Shown here: positions 12,545 to 24,510 of the stretch, in pieces | Numbering within the stretch: position 1 is the first letter of the stretch | How the letters are laid out: each line of letters starts with the position of its first letter | Assembly: GCF_029962835.1 (NCBI RefSeq) | Contig: NC_080575.1 | Span: forward strand, 57,201,493 to 57,265,492 | Direction: 5' to 3' | From: Magnolia sinica | Lineage: Eukaryota; Streptophyta; Magnoliopsida; Magnoliales; Magnoliaceae | Length of the DNA: 64,000 nt | The notes under the pieces: model-generated | Told to the model about the DNA's origin: nothing | The model's database searches: none | What the model saw: the letters and a program-made list of their open reading frames with translations, nothing else | Made by a program: the position numbers and the translations under genes

Positions 12545-13191
12545 TGTTGAGTGTCAAATATTGCATATTTTCTCCTATTTATATCTTGGTTTCATGAACA
12601 TGATAAAGCTTAAAGGTATATCTTATGCATGTTTTTGTTGCAAGGTGAATCTAAGAGCTTGGATGGAAAAGAATGCTAAAAGCATGGATTTAATGCTCAA
12701 GAATCACGAAGGTGAAAGATAGATCTTAGGAGACCAAGAATGAAGAGTTTACATGTCAAAGATCCAAAGAAACCAAGTACAAAGTTGAAGAAAGGACTCG
12801 AAAGATCGCAGAATCTGTAGCAGAAAACAGACAAGTTAGGTTTGACCGAAGTCATGTTTGGTGCGACTGAAATCGCACAAAACAATCCAGCAGCCAACGA
12901 TGAAATTTAGAAGCTAATTCGGTTTGACCGATAGACAATTTGGTCTAATCAAAACCCAGTTCAGTTCAAGTAAAAGGATGATTCGGTGCGACTGAAGGTG
13001 CACAAAAAGCTTCAGCGAAGAACGATGAATTTTAGAGTTAATTCAGTTTTACTGAGGATTAATTCGGTCCGATTGACAACTTAAGTTCAATCCGACCAAA
13101 ATCGGGCAATTGTTGAAGCAGAATCCTTTCCAAATTTGGACTCTGAAATTGCGGCAAGGACCGCAGTAGTAGAAGTTGGAATAGGTCAAAG
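12545..13191 (+). mobile_element. Athila-type 3' LTR, 5' portion
   Basis: A TG start at TGTTGAGTGTCAAATA follows a G-rich stretch (GTTGGTTGAGGAGTA) that could be the polypurine tract. Repeated words such as GGTGCGACTGAA and TTTGACCGA (12840-13090) recur at about 57960-58200, in the Athila-type copy at the other end of the window. The LTR is cut at 13191 by the SIRE-like LTR. The exact start is a judgement from the TG and the G-rich stretch. Confidence 0.55.
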
Positions 13192-15670
13192 TGTCCTAAA
13201 GGGGGGTGAATAGGACTTTATAAACTTTTCTTGGTAATTAAAAATCCTATTAACCCAATCTTGATTTAATGTGTGACTATCAAGATATACTTACTTTAAC
13301 TCTAATGGCTTCTAAGCCAAGTAGAGGATCTAATCACAAGACTACTCAATATTTAAACAAGATTTAACAATTAGTCTATAATAGATGAACAATTTGACAA
13401 TGTGTGTGGGATGTGATTCTTAGCCATTCTAAACTTCATGTTATCATGTTTTAGGTAATCATTTAAAGTAAGCATAATAAATGAATACGCAAATATCAAT
13501 CCCAAACACAGTTGTTTATAGTGGTTCGGCTATGTGCCTACTCCACTCCGGCGAACGCACTCAACCCTTGAGTGTACCGGATTTCACTAACGGAGGTTTT
13601 AAATCAGGTTCATCTCTAACCTTTACAACCTACACAAGGTCGACTCTAGGACCTACACAAGGAACCTAGACATGCCTACACAAGGTAAAAGTTTATACCC
13701 TACAGAAGAGCAAAGGTAAACACGAAGCACCTACGTTTTATGCCCTACACAAGAGCAAATGATCCACACAAGAAACCTCAATTTAGACCACACAGGTCAA
13801 GGATCCACACAAGAAACCTCAATTTAGACCACATAGGTCAAGGATCCTAGTTTAGGCCACACAGGCTAAGGATCTACACAATGACCCTAGTTTAGGCCAT
13901 ACAGGCCATGAACCTACACAAAGGACCTGAGTTTATGCCCTACACAAGAGCAAGGGTCAACAGACATCACCCAAACGTACTCTTCCATCAGAGGCCTCCT
14001 ATGAGGGATTGAAAGGGTGAGATGTACCTGTGACCCAATCCTACATAAGGAATGATCAATAGGGTCTCTGGACTCTAATAACTTACAGATAAGTAGATGA
14101 GCCCCATTCTGCACATTGTTGAAGATATACTCCCTTGATAATGGAGATTCTTCAGCTCCCTTGATCCGCAACACTGATGATGATCCAATGTAAGGTAACG
14201 GGGTTGGGTCAAGGTTTATTGGAATCCACTCTGATAAATGTTAATCATTAAGAGACGGAGTGATTTCAAGGTTTTAAGCATTTAAGGGATCCCAGCTCAA
14301 TGATTTGCCATTAAAATGGTAGCTGGATGATCCTTGAATGAGGAAGTTCATTCACCAATCCACTCCACAGAATATCAATGTTGAGGGTGGATTGAGGAAT
14401 GAACTCCCACGAGAAAAAGGACCCAGGGCAGATGATATGCAAGTATTCTCTCAAGGCTCTCTCTCTTTTTCTCTCTATAGCAACCAAGAGCAAGCTTTCG
14501 TTATATAAACAAAAAGTTTCAACGGTAATAATGCTGTCAAAGACTAACTGAGTTCGATGTCATCGAACCTTATCCGATATCATCGACCATATACTTTCGA
14601 TGGCATCGAATCTAGGCTCGATGATACGAACTCAACTGAAGATATACTTGGAACTTTTTGACTAAGGATCGATGACATCGAACTTGATTCGATGTCATCG
14701 AATTTTAAACTCCGATATCATCGAATACCAGAAGGATAGATCTATCATTTCTAAAAATATTCCATGAAAGCTTGCTGGACACTTTTTGTCCGAATTCGAT
14801 GACATCGATCCTATCTCAAAATCATCAATTTTTGAATTATGATGTCACCGAGACTATATCGATTCCTCGATTATTTCCACATGACTTTCCTCATAAGCTT
14901 GCTGGAACAGTTTTGACCAGATTAGATCTCATTGAGACTCCCTCAATATCATTGTGATTTGAATTGCGATGACATCGAGTAATGTGTCGATTCCTCAAAA
15001 ATTTTAATGATTTTCCACTAAAGCTTGCTGGACAAAACTTATCCCAATTTGATGTTATTGAGACCCTGTCGATGACATCGTGATTTGAATATCGATGACA
15101 TCGATTTCCTTTCGATTCCTCGAGCAGTGTCAAAATATTTTCCAAGTCTTTGTTGGATAATGCTCTAAGTCTATCGATATCATCGACTGCCTTCGATGTT
15201 ATCGATTACTGATGGTCGATATCATCGACTGCCTTTGATGTCATCGATTACTGATGGTCGATATCATCGAATGTATGTTCGATTTATTGACCATTTTGTC
15301 CAAATTACTTTGTGATTGCTGGACATAAAAAGGCCTAATTCAATATCATCGAGTACTGTTCGATGTCATCGAACATGAGTGTTCGATGACATTAACACAA
15401 ACTCGATATCATCGAACTTTGTTGAAAAACTTAGAAGATTTTCCTATTTGAAACTTAAGTTTTCAGACTATTACATCCCATGTTGTTCTAAGTCTTTTAG
15501 GGCTTTTGTTTACCTAGGTGTTTTGGGATTTGGGATGTGAGTCTTGATTTACTTGTGATGAGCTCAGAACACACATCCAATTGAGGCAATAGCTTGATCA
15601 ATCTTCATATGAGGCTCACTTGACTCACCGACTCAACTTACACATTAATTGACAAATCGGGGCACTTTCA
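13192..15670 (-). mobile_element. SIRE-like copia LTR (about 2.5 kb), minus orientation
   Basis: On the plus strand it runs from TGTCCTAAAGGGGGGTGAAT to GGGGCACTTTCA, giving TG...CA termini. It is followed by ATCTCCCCCTTTGTCA, which on the minus strand is an AAAGGGGGAGAT polypurine tract of the kind found before the 3' LTR of SIRE/Maximus elements. It therefore reads as the 3' LTR of a minus-strand element. It contains a ~53-bp tandem repeat at 13750-13920 (ACACAAGAAACCTCAATTTA words) and a dense field of CGATGTCATCG motifs. No coding sequence is seen. Confidence 0.65.
14545..15420. repeat. Field of near-palindromic CGATGTCATCG / CGATATCATCG motifs
   Basis: Roughly 25 copies of an 11-13 bp near-palindrome, irregularly spaced and on both strands, for example TCGATGACATCGAA and TCGATATCATCGACT. 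Spacing is not constant, so it is not a simple tandem repeat. The motif returns at 18240-18420. Confidence 0.8.
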
Positions 15671-16412
15671 ATCTCCCCCTTTGTCAATTACATGAAAAAA
15701 TACAAAACACCTAGAACAATACCTAGAACGACACCTTGAATTGTGTTTACATGAACTTTACACAATTTTATAAATAGTTTATTTGAGTTCACACATAAAA
15801 CAAGTCTGCATGTAGCTGCTCCCCCTATCACCTGTATCACCATGCATATAAACCATACATAGTTGTTCTCATGGTGGGATTTGTTCTCCCCCTTTTTGTC
15901 GGTCATTAGCAAAGGTTAGAATATACCAATCGCAAACATATTGACTGAAGTTGAATTTGAAGATACTAGGAGAATCAAGACAGTAGGAGGGCCATGCAAG
16001 GAAGTCTCATAACATGAAGGCAACAGACTTCACTCTATAATATGTAACCACATTACCTAAATGTATAATATAGATAGTAGGAAATACAACATTTCGTAAG
16101 AGACATTATAAGCACATATGCATTTGGAAATAGAGCATTGAAATCATCACTTAGCAACCTAAATGAAACCTTTTAATGAGCATATAAACAGTGATAAACT
16201 AATCATCATCCCATAGTTAGTATCCAATCCTTACGAGCATATAATATGCAATATTTAGCATTCTGCAGACATGATTCATCCTCAGAGATTATTGTATATC
16301 AAGTTTAGAAATATCATCATTCATTAAACCATAAAAACTGCCCAAGCTTGGCAGTTAACAAACATTGAAAGTATCCAAACTATCATCTAGCCCATCCATG
16401 GGCAAACATAAT

Positions 16413-16443
<31 letters not shown>

Positions 16444-16690
16444 TAGCCAACTCATCCTTGGGCACATTTACCCAAAAAAATCCAACTATTTTGCCCATCC
16501 ATGGGCAGTATCAAACAATATCCCAACCAATCAAAATATCCCAATACCAAGGACCAAACAAACACACTAAACTGTTAGACTATACAAATCAGTAGACCAT
16601 CACATACACTCATAAATACTTAGGATAATAAAAAAGATACCCATGTCCTAAGTATCAGTGATGAACATATGTATGTGATGAGGTAATCAA
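15671..16690 (-). mobile_element. SIRE-like noncoding region between accessory ORF and 3' LTR
   Basis: Contains two C-rich blocks, ATCTCCCCCTTTGTC (15671) and CTCCCCCTTTTTGTC (15886-15900), which are purine tracts on the minus strand. Three CCCATCC(A/T)TGGGCA words lie between 16390 and 16510, and an AT microsatellite at 16420-16442. No gene is seen. Confidence 0.5.
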
Positions 16691-16695
16691 TAGAA

Positions 16696-17945
16696 CTATG
16701 GTGCTGAGCTGGATGGAGCTGTGTCGTCATGCCGGCAAGTGAGTAAATCAACTATATGCTGAGCCGTGCATTGCAAAGCAGCCACCATCTGCTCCAAGCC
16801 TGAGATTCGCTCCTCATGTCGATCGAATCTGTCTTTAAGACATGTCACCCCTCTTAAAGTCACCCGGACCCGATCCTGATGCCACTTTTGTCTCTGAGTC
16901 TGTGCGGGGTCAAGTGTGGTTAGAGTGACCCGTGGTCCCTGCGTCTCTCCTTCATTTGGTGTCGCTGCCTCCCCTATGTTAGTGTCACCTTGAGTCTCTT
17001 CCTCAGTTTGCCCTTCTGTGACTAAATAGAACTTGAGGTCCATCTTGTGGATGTTAACTTTGTTGAAATGTTGTAAAGGACACTCAGGATCATCCGTCAT
17101 AGGTAGTCCCAACTCATTGCTCAATACATGAAGGATATGAGGAAATGGGAGATAAGTTGCTCGAGAAGTGTGGACAACAATAGCCAACTGATGGACTATA
17201 AGGGTGGGTAGACACTGTTTGACAATGCGATGCTGTACAGAATGAGGACCATGAAGCTGGTAAGATCGACTCGATTAATTCCCCTTGGATACACATTTGT
17301 GGAAAAGATCCCATGCAGAACCCGGTATTTTGGTTGCATGTATTTAGCTTTAAGTGCATTTCCTTGATACCGAGGAACATCTCTTCCATAGCATAGGAAT
17401 TTGGTGGCCAAGGATCGGACAGTGGGATCATCCATATCAAGGTCAGACATACCGATCGGAGAAAGAGTGAGACCAAACAAATTTGCAACAACATTGGCAG
17501 TGATTTCCACATTCATCTCCCCAACTGTGACTGTGATTGAGGGAGGCTCAAGGATTGGAGAATGACAAGAGGCAAGAAGGCGATAGGTCCTTTCATCGTG
17601 ACTTGGTCCACCAAAATCCAAGATAGGTGACCAATCAACTACAGACAACAAGGATTCCATGTCGAAAGGTCGAATGCATTCCCTATCTACCCGACATTCA
17701 TGTACAAGACTCCTCCCCAAATATTTTTCCAATACATTGGCGTGTGGTGGAGGAATTACTATAGTTGGAGGAGGTGTAGGCGGTGAAGATAGAGCCTCAC
17801 CGCATGACGACTGCCTGACGGTGGTTCCACGGCGGCGAGTGGGTGATTCGGGAGCTCTAGCTCTTTTTCGTGGAGCTAAAGCCTTTTTCCAAGTAGGCCG
17901 CGAGGATTCTCCAATGATTGGAGCTTTTCCTTTATCCTTAGACAT
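16696..17945 (-). pseudogene. Retroelement accessory ORF ('putative plant transposon protein' type), frameshifted
   Basis: The minus-strand reading frame starts best at ATG 17945, just after an acceptor-like TTCTGCAG, and opens with MSKDKGKAPIIGESS. A basic, proline-rich amino part (PESPTRRRG, SPPTPPPTIVIPPP) is followed by a globular region with ITVTVGEMNVEITANVVANL and MQPKYRVLHGIFSTNVYPRG. It matches, in my recollection, the domain called putative plant transposon protein, found between pol and the 3' LTR of SIRE- and Tat-like retroelements. A frameshift near 17190-17230 moves the frame to 17187-16696. That part ends with a likely coiled coil (RFDRHEERISGLEQMVAAL) and TAG-side tail HDDTAPSSSAP. 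Its function is unknown. It lies upstream of the SIRE-like LTR in the expected order, supporting a single element. Confidence 0.6.
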
Positions 17946-18900
17946 GATAGCTTTGGTAACTGCAGAAGAACGGTGAAAGATGATGGAAATGCCCAATAGA
18001 TAGTTGAAGTACAAAAAGAATTTTGCCAAAGATAACCTTTTAACAAACCTAGGATAACTCAATAAAAATGATAAATACCTTGGAAGGAACTGAGGAATAC
18101 GCCTAGGGATCTCCGGATCTAGGGTGCAAATGGATGCTCAACTCGTTAATGGTGTCAAGAAACCCTGGGGAGAAGAAACCCCCAAAAATGGAAATAAAAC
18201 AAAAAGTTCCCGCTCGCCCGCCTTTTATCGGGTGAGCTTTTTCGATATCATTGAATTAGTTTCGATGACATCGAAATCCCTGAGTCGATATCATCGAATA
18301 GGTGTTCGATGATAGATTGTCAAGTGCGACGCTTCAGATTCTGAGAGGTCGTCGATGATATCGAGATGTTATTGATGACATCGATAGTCATTCGATTCAT
18401 CGACTGACTTATCGAAGAGAAGAATATGACATTGATCAGTGGACTTCAATAACCTCTCAGATATGCATATCATAAAGTGTTTTCTTATCATCTTGTATAC
18501 ACAACAAAATTTGTACAAAAAGTTGTGGGACTCAGAATCATGAACATTTGTTATGTTCATTATAAAAAAGAATTTGATGAGTTATACAAACCTTGGATAT
18601 AACATAGTAATCACAAAAGTGCATCATTTTACACACATGTTCGGGCCTAGATGCCATGACCTGAACTTATTATCTGTGCTCTGGTGATATCAGGCAGAGG
18701 GATCATCCTTGCTCTTGCCTTTGACAACATAGCAGTGGTCACTAGTGCGAAGACCCTTCATGATGGCGACTTGAGCTTCACAGCTTCTTCTCTCTCCGGT
18801 AGATCAATAGGCATCAACCCCTAGGTCAATTTGACACCAATGACTTGAATGGCCCTCATTGGCAACGATGAAGAAAGGTGGATTTTTTTTATTTTAAAAA
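17946..18900 (-). mobile_element. Internal remnant of the SIRE-like element
   Basis: A second patch of CGATGACATCG-type motifs lies at 18240-18420. On the minus strand, about 18740-18780 reads MKGLRTSDHCYVV, resembling the segment before the integrase in SIRE-type copia polyproteins. Reverse transcriptase and most of integrase are absent, so the element has a large internal deletion. The outer end is not defined. Confidence 0.4.
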
Positions 18901-18972
18901 AAAAAAATAGGCCATATTTGGCATATGAGTTCTTTAAATTGTAAGTGACTTACAGGTGAAAGTCACTTACAT

Positions 18973-19792
18973 GCATTGTTTAAATTATCTCCAATATTAT
19001 ATAAATATCCTCAATATTATCTATATCTCTAGCTCAAGGATATCGATAACATGGGTAATGATACCAACAACACTAGCAATATAAAAAATTCTAGGTATCG
19101 GTGTTGTATTGCCAACATTTTTTACCGTGTAAATTCCAAGTGTCACTTATATTGCAATGTATCGCCAATTTTTCAACTGTATAAGTTTCAAGTGTCGCTT
19201 GTATCACCAATGTATTGGCAACATTTCGATAATATCGCCAATGTATCAATATCACTAAAAAAAATTTTATTTAAAAAAAAATCATTTCAAAATTTTTTAT
19301 GGGTGCATGGTAGTATGCAATATTTAATTTGTCGACGATAATATCAATAATATCGCATTATTATTGTTATTGCAATATCGATAATATTGAGACTACAATC
19401 TTTCATTTCCTTTCAAGTTTTTGATGATTTCTCAACGAAATATTATGTTATCAATATTCGAAAATATCGATGGATGTTTAGAGGGTAGGTTGGATGGTTG
19501 GGTGGATGGTCAGTTGAATGTGATGGTTGGACTGATTTCTTACGATGACACATGCTTTCTGGCCCCATTAAATGAAATTTTATTATGTATGTATTCTTTA
19601 TGTAATTTTTTTTTTATTTCTAAATATGCAAATATGTATACTTTAGCATCTCCTGAAGTTTCATTGAAAAATGTCTTCATTTTCCTCATGTTTCTCCACA
19701 TTTTCGATTATTGACAATATTATCGATGATATTGATATTGTTTTCGTATCCTTGGCCATCGAAACTTATAGCATCAATAATTCAAACACTGC
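18973..19792. mobile_element. AT-rich non-autonomous DNA element with ATCGATATT palindromes
   Basis: Ends are imperfect inverted repeats: GCATTGTTTAAATTAT on the left and, inverted, GCAGTGTTTGAATTAT on the right. The interior (820 bp) is rich in short palindromes such as GATAATATCGATAATATT and in ATCGCCAAT words. No target duplication could be resolved and no protein is encoded. It could equally be a fragment of a larger element, since GTAAGTGACTTAC-like words lie outside both ends. Confidence 0.45.
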
Positions 19793-20955
19793 TTATAGGT
19801 AATTTTATTTGGATGCAAGTTGTAAGTCAATTATAAGTATGTTATTTTTTGTGTTTAGGTAACCTATAAGTTACTTCCAAGTAAGAAGTTGTATATTTAC
19901 ATGAAGCAAAACTTGGAGTAGGGAATATTCAAAAATGTTATAATTACATATGAAATCTTGGCACCAAATATATCATTTTATTAAGCCCATCTAAATTAAT
20001 ATTTAAGCCAATACTTAGGCTAAACCAATCATCAAGTGGGTCATAAATATTGGCCCATGGATTCAAAATACCTATAATATAGAACAATAACTCAATTTAA
20101 GCATTGGAAGGAAACTAAAAATTTTAATAGTAAATCAAACATTAAAAACACATCAACAACGTTCTCTTTAACCATAAAAAGTACAAGGATTAGGCTTCCT
20201 CCATGGCTTCTAGATCTCAATCCCAAGGCAGGTATGAAGGGTCTCATGACCATCATTGTTGGTGATGCATGGATTAAGCAACTTGAAACTTGTTGGAATC
20301 CAGCATCCTCAAAAGGGTTCCGAGGGGGCTCGGATTAGGGAAAAGACCCAATCTCAAATAACTCAGAAACCCAATGCACGGAATAAATGGATCATCCATG
20401 CATCAATACTGGAGATTCCATAATATATCTTAAACGTAAATGTGTAACTTGTAAGGAAGACATTCCTGATGCCGCAATGTTGGTAAGAGGTGATATTGGT
20501 CTTCCGCACCTTATACCCTCATAAAAACCTATTAATGGAACTAGTGTTTTATGTCTATAGGTAAAGGGACCAAGACGTAGAAGGAAAAAAAAAAGGCAAA
20601 AAAGCTTACCCATCATGCTTGTTTCCTTTGAAGTCTTCAACATTATAGGTTACCATATTCAACTTAATAATCATATATAGGTACCATGGTTCAAGTGTCC
20701 TACCCTAAATATATTTATAATAATCACAACTGCAGTGAGGCCCACCAAATCGTGTAATCTGAATAATAGTTGGTCAAATCAAAATCGATGGTCATGTGTG
20801 GCATATCTAATAAGAATCTTACACAAAATGCTAGGACAACTAATGGTGCAAATGCTAGAGCTTTATTGGGCTTTGGCCCATCTGCATCCCGATCACCAAA
20901 CACATTTGCAACTTGTATGATGAGGATCCTTCATCAAACTTCCATGAAGAGCACT
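19793..20955. other. Intergenic stretch, nothing recognised
   Basis: About 1.2 kb of A/T-rich sequence. The block at about 20300-20640 (TTCCGAGGGGGCTCGGATTA through GGTGATATTGGTCTTCCGCA) looks less random and could be an old LTR fragment, but no termini or partner were found. Confidence 0.4.
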
Positions 20956-20956
20956 A

Positions 20957-20958
<2 letters not shown>

Positions 20959-20996
<38 letters not shown>
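20959..20996. repeat. (TG)n microsatellite
   Basis: About 18 uninterrupted TG units, ending a few bases before the left end of the MITE at 21003. Confidence 0.95.
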
Positions 20997-20997
<1 letters not shown>

Positions 20998-21002
20998 TGT
21001 GG

Positions 21003-21360
21003 GGAATGCTCACCAGTGCACCAGTTCTCATTAGAACTCTTAAGAAATTTTTGAGAACTCGCCTCCTGTGATATGAGTCCAAAATTTAAACCATTCATGT
21101 GATGTAGCACCCCATAAAACCTTTAGGGCCTAACTTTTACCGTGATGCAATACTTTTGGTGGGTCATGGAAAAGAGAGGCAAATCAAGGGAGGAAACTGT
21201 TTCACTTTGCTATATCTCACTAAAGTTAAGTTGAGCCCCGGGGGTTTCATGGGTGCTGCATCACGTGGATATGTAGCTCACATTTTGGGCTTATATCATA
21301 AGATATGACTTCTCAAAATTTTCTCATGAATTCTCGTGAGAACAGGTGTACTGGTGAGCA

Positions 21361-21364
<4 letters not shown>
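21003..21364. mobile_element. MITE with ~60-bp terminal inverted repeats
   Basis: The left end GGAATGCTCACCAGTGCACC is the inverse of the right end GTGTACTGGTGAGCATTCC. The similarity continues inward through GTTCTCATTAGAACTC-like sequence for about 60 bp. At 362 bp with no coding sequence it is a typical MITE. It is bounded on the left by (TG)n and on the right by (CT)n, which hides any target duplication. Confidence 0.85.

Positions 21365-21422
<58 letters not shown>
21364..21422. repeat. (CT)n then (TA)n microsatellite
   Basis: Twenty CT units followed directly by about ten TA units, starting at the last base of the MITE. Confidence 0.95.
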
Positions 21423-21510
21423 ATTCAACGAGCTCATTAAACTCTGGACTTGCCAGTGGATTCTTTAAACTAGAGCCAAAAACATATAATTAGACAGTTC
21501 CATCCACTAA

Positions 21511-24507
21511 GGGCCTGTTTGTTAACTCTTAAAATTAATACTTAACACGGAATTGAGAAAATGCCTCGTATTAAGAGTTGTTTGTTAACACTGAAATTGG
21601 AAAGTGCTAAGTGATTTTCTGCGAGATTTCACTGAATTCTTTCGGCGATGGGAGTCTGGCTTAACGGTGAACGCTGAGTGCTCTTCATAAAATTTTCTAT
21701 TAAAAGAAATTTTTTATTCCAAAATTACCCTTACTACTACGGGTATTTTTTTTCTCTTAAAAAACTATCTTTTAAAATGTGAAATTTATTTATGCCCTAC
21801 CGTAATTTATGTGTTTGATCCACACCATCCATCAACTTTTTCAGATCATTCTTGAGCATGCGCCCAAAAATTATATGTAAAACTCAAGTGGGCCACACCA
21901 TAAAAACCAATGGAAATTAAATAAAACTCAAGTCCACCATTAAAAACCTTTTGGGGGCATAAAAGTTTTGGATCAAGATGATCTTTGTTTTTTTACCTTC
22001 ATCTGGCCTGTATGACCTAATCAACAGATTGGATGTCAAATAAACATTACTGTCGGCCTTAGGAGAATTTTAATGGTGGATATCCAATCATCATTGTTTT
22101 TCTGTGGTGTGGTTCGCCTAAGATTTATATCCCTCTCATTTTTTTTTATTTTTTATTTTTGTGAAGCCCTAAAATGATCAGTAAAAATGGATGAACAGAA
22201 TGGATGAAAAACATACATCATAATGGGGCCCACAGAGCACCGACCACAAGCCACGGGGTTGATGGCAGGGGAGTAGATACGTGTCATGGAAAGACAAGCG
22301 CCTACGCTCGTCAAGCTCCGAGTTGTGCGAATGGTTCAAAAGAGATCAAAGTTACATGGGCCCACAATAATGTATTTATTATATCTAGACCGTTCATCCA
22401 TTTTTTGAGATCATTTTATAGAAGTAGCGAAAAAATGAATCATATCCAAAGCTCAAATGGACCGCACCAAAAATAGCAGCGGGATAATGATTTTCACCGT
22501 TAAAAAATTCATAGGGCCCACCATAATGTTTATTTTTCATCCAATCTGTCCATAAGGTCTCAAATACCTGGATGAAGAGGAAAACCAAATTTCATATTGA
22601 TACGAAACTTCCGTGACCCCAAAAAGGATTTCAATGGTAGGCATTCAATCCCCCACTACTTTGTGCAGCGTGGTACACTTGATCTTTAGATCTGTCCTTA
22701 TTTTCTGCTCAAGCCTTAAGAAGAGCACGAAAAATGGATGGAAGGTTTGGATCGATATAACACATACTTCATTACATGACCCACATAGGTATGTGGCACA
22801 CCAGCCAATCCACTTCTGTCCAGATCGGACGCAGATTTCGGAAACGGATTGGCTACTCCCCTTGACACCAGCCCGGGCTGGTGGTCGGTGCTCTATGGCC
22901 CCCACCATGATGTATGTGTTTCATCCATTTTTAAATATCATTTTAGGGCTTGATCCGAAAAATGAGAGCGATATAAATCTCAGGTGGACCACACCACATG
23001 AAAACAATAGCGATTGGATATCCACCAATAAAATCCTTCTAAGGCCCACTGTATTGTTTATTTGACATCCAATTTGTTGATTAGGTCATATAGGCCCAAA
23101 TGAAGGGAAAAAAATAAAAATCAGCTTGATCCAAAACTTTTATGGCCCCTAAAATGTTTTTAATGGTCGACGCTCATTCAACGTTGTTCTTGTAATATGG
23201 TCCAATTGAGATTGGGATATACCTCATTTTTGGTCTCATAAAGTAAAATGATCTGTAAAAATAGATGGATGAAATGGATGAGACACATACATCATGGTGG
23301 GCCCCATAGAGCATCGACCACAAGCCATTATTAGGTGTCAGGGGAGTAGCCAATCCGTTTCCCAAATTTCCCGCGAAGGACCCGGATTAGCTACTGACAG
23401 GTTGATTAGCGAGAATGGCTACTGAAGTGACATCACCAAGTTATGTTACGTGGGACCAACCATGATGTGTGTGTTTTATCCACACCGTCCATCCATTTGG
23501 TGATATAAATTTAGGGTATGAGCCAAATAACGAGTCAGATCCAAAGCTCGAGTGGACACCACAACAGAAAACAGTGGAGAGAGTGCCATCCACCCTTAAA
23601 ATTTTCTAAGGGCCACAAAAGTTTTAGATCAAGCTGAAATTTATTTTTTACCTTCTTTCATGTCTGTCTTAACTTATGAACACGTTAGATCTCAAATAAA
23701 CATTATGGTAGACCTTAGGAAGGTTTCGATTGTGGGTATCTAATCTACCAGTCTCCTACTCAACCTGTCAGTATCTAATCCACCTCCTCCTGTGAAAGAC
23801 TCCCGCAGGAACTTCCTGCGAAAGATTCTGTGTGGGGCCTACTGCCATGTTTGTGAGAAAATCAGTCCATCCATCCATTTTTGGAGCTTATTTTAGGGCA
23901 TGCAACAAAAAAAAAAAAAAAGATGTATCCAAAACTTAAATGGGCCACACAATAGGAAATAATGGAGATTTTGTGACCACCGTTGAAACATTTATATGGC
24001 CACAAAAGTTTTGTATCGGTTTAAGTTCATGATGTTTTCACTTGAGATTTGGATACTCTTCATTTTAGTCGAATGTTCTAAAATGAGTTTTGGATACTTC
24101 TCATAAGGAACTTTTCTAGGTTTTTTTTTTTATGAATAATGATATTTCAACTTCCTCTTAATTACTATAGTTTATTTGAATTAAATAGAATAATTTTATT
24201 TTTATTTAATAAAAAATAATTTCTTTATAACGTAAAACATTTCCAAACAGGAGATAGGGGCAAATGCGTTAATTTAATGTATTTCAGATATTTCAGATGT
24301 TTGTTAACAAACATATTGTCTCAAATTTGGTACTTAATTTTCAGACTTGCGCCATGATTACCAAACAAGTTTTTTGACTTCAGATTTCAGATTCAGCCTT
24401 GAGATTTCTTATTCAGGCTTCAGATTTCAGATTCAGCCTCAAGATTTCATATTCAGGCTTCAGATTTCAGATACAGGCTTTAGACTACGGATTTAACAAA
24501 CGGGGCC
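21511..24507. mobile_element. PIF/Harbinger-like non-autonomous element (about 3.0 kb)
   Basis: Left end GGGCCTGTTTGTTAACT and inverted right end GGCCCCGTTTGTTAAAT form ~17-bp terminal inverted repeats. TAA duplications flank both sides (21508-21510 and 24508-24510). A 3-bp TAA/TTA target and this kind of terminus are features of PIF/Harbinger and Tourist elements. There is no transposase. The right subterminal part (24370-24490) holds tandem TTCAGATTTCAGATTCAGGC words. The middle is a patchwork of CCACACCGTCCATCCATTTTT and GGGCCCACCATGATGTATG modules in both orientations, including the foldback element at 22836-23366. Confidence 0.7.
22836..23366. mobile_element. Foldback (Mutator-like MITE) nested in the Harbinger-like element
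   Basis: The left arm TTTCGGAAACGGATTGGCTA and inverted right arm TTTGGGAAACGGATTGGCTA are nearly identical. The arms continue inward for about 100 bp through GGTGGTCGGTGCTCTATGG and CACCATGATGTATGTG. Total length is 531 bp with no coding sequence. Long arms suggest a Mutator-like (MULE) derivative; no 9-bp target duplication could be made out. Confidence 0.65.
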
Positions 24508-24510
24508 TAA

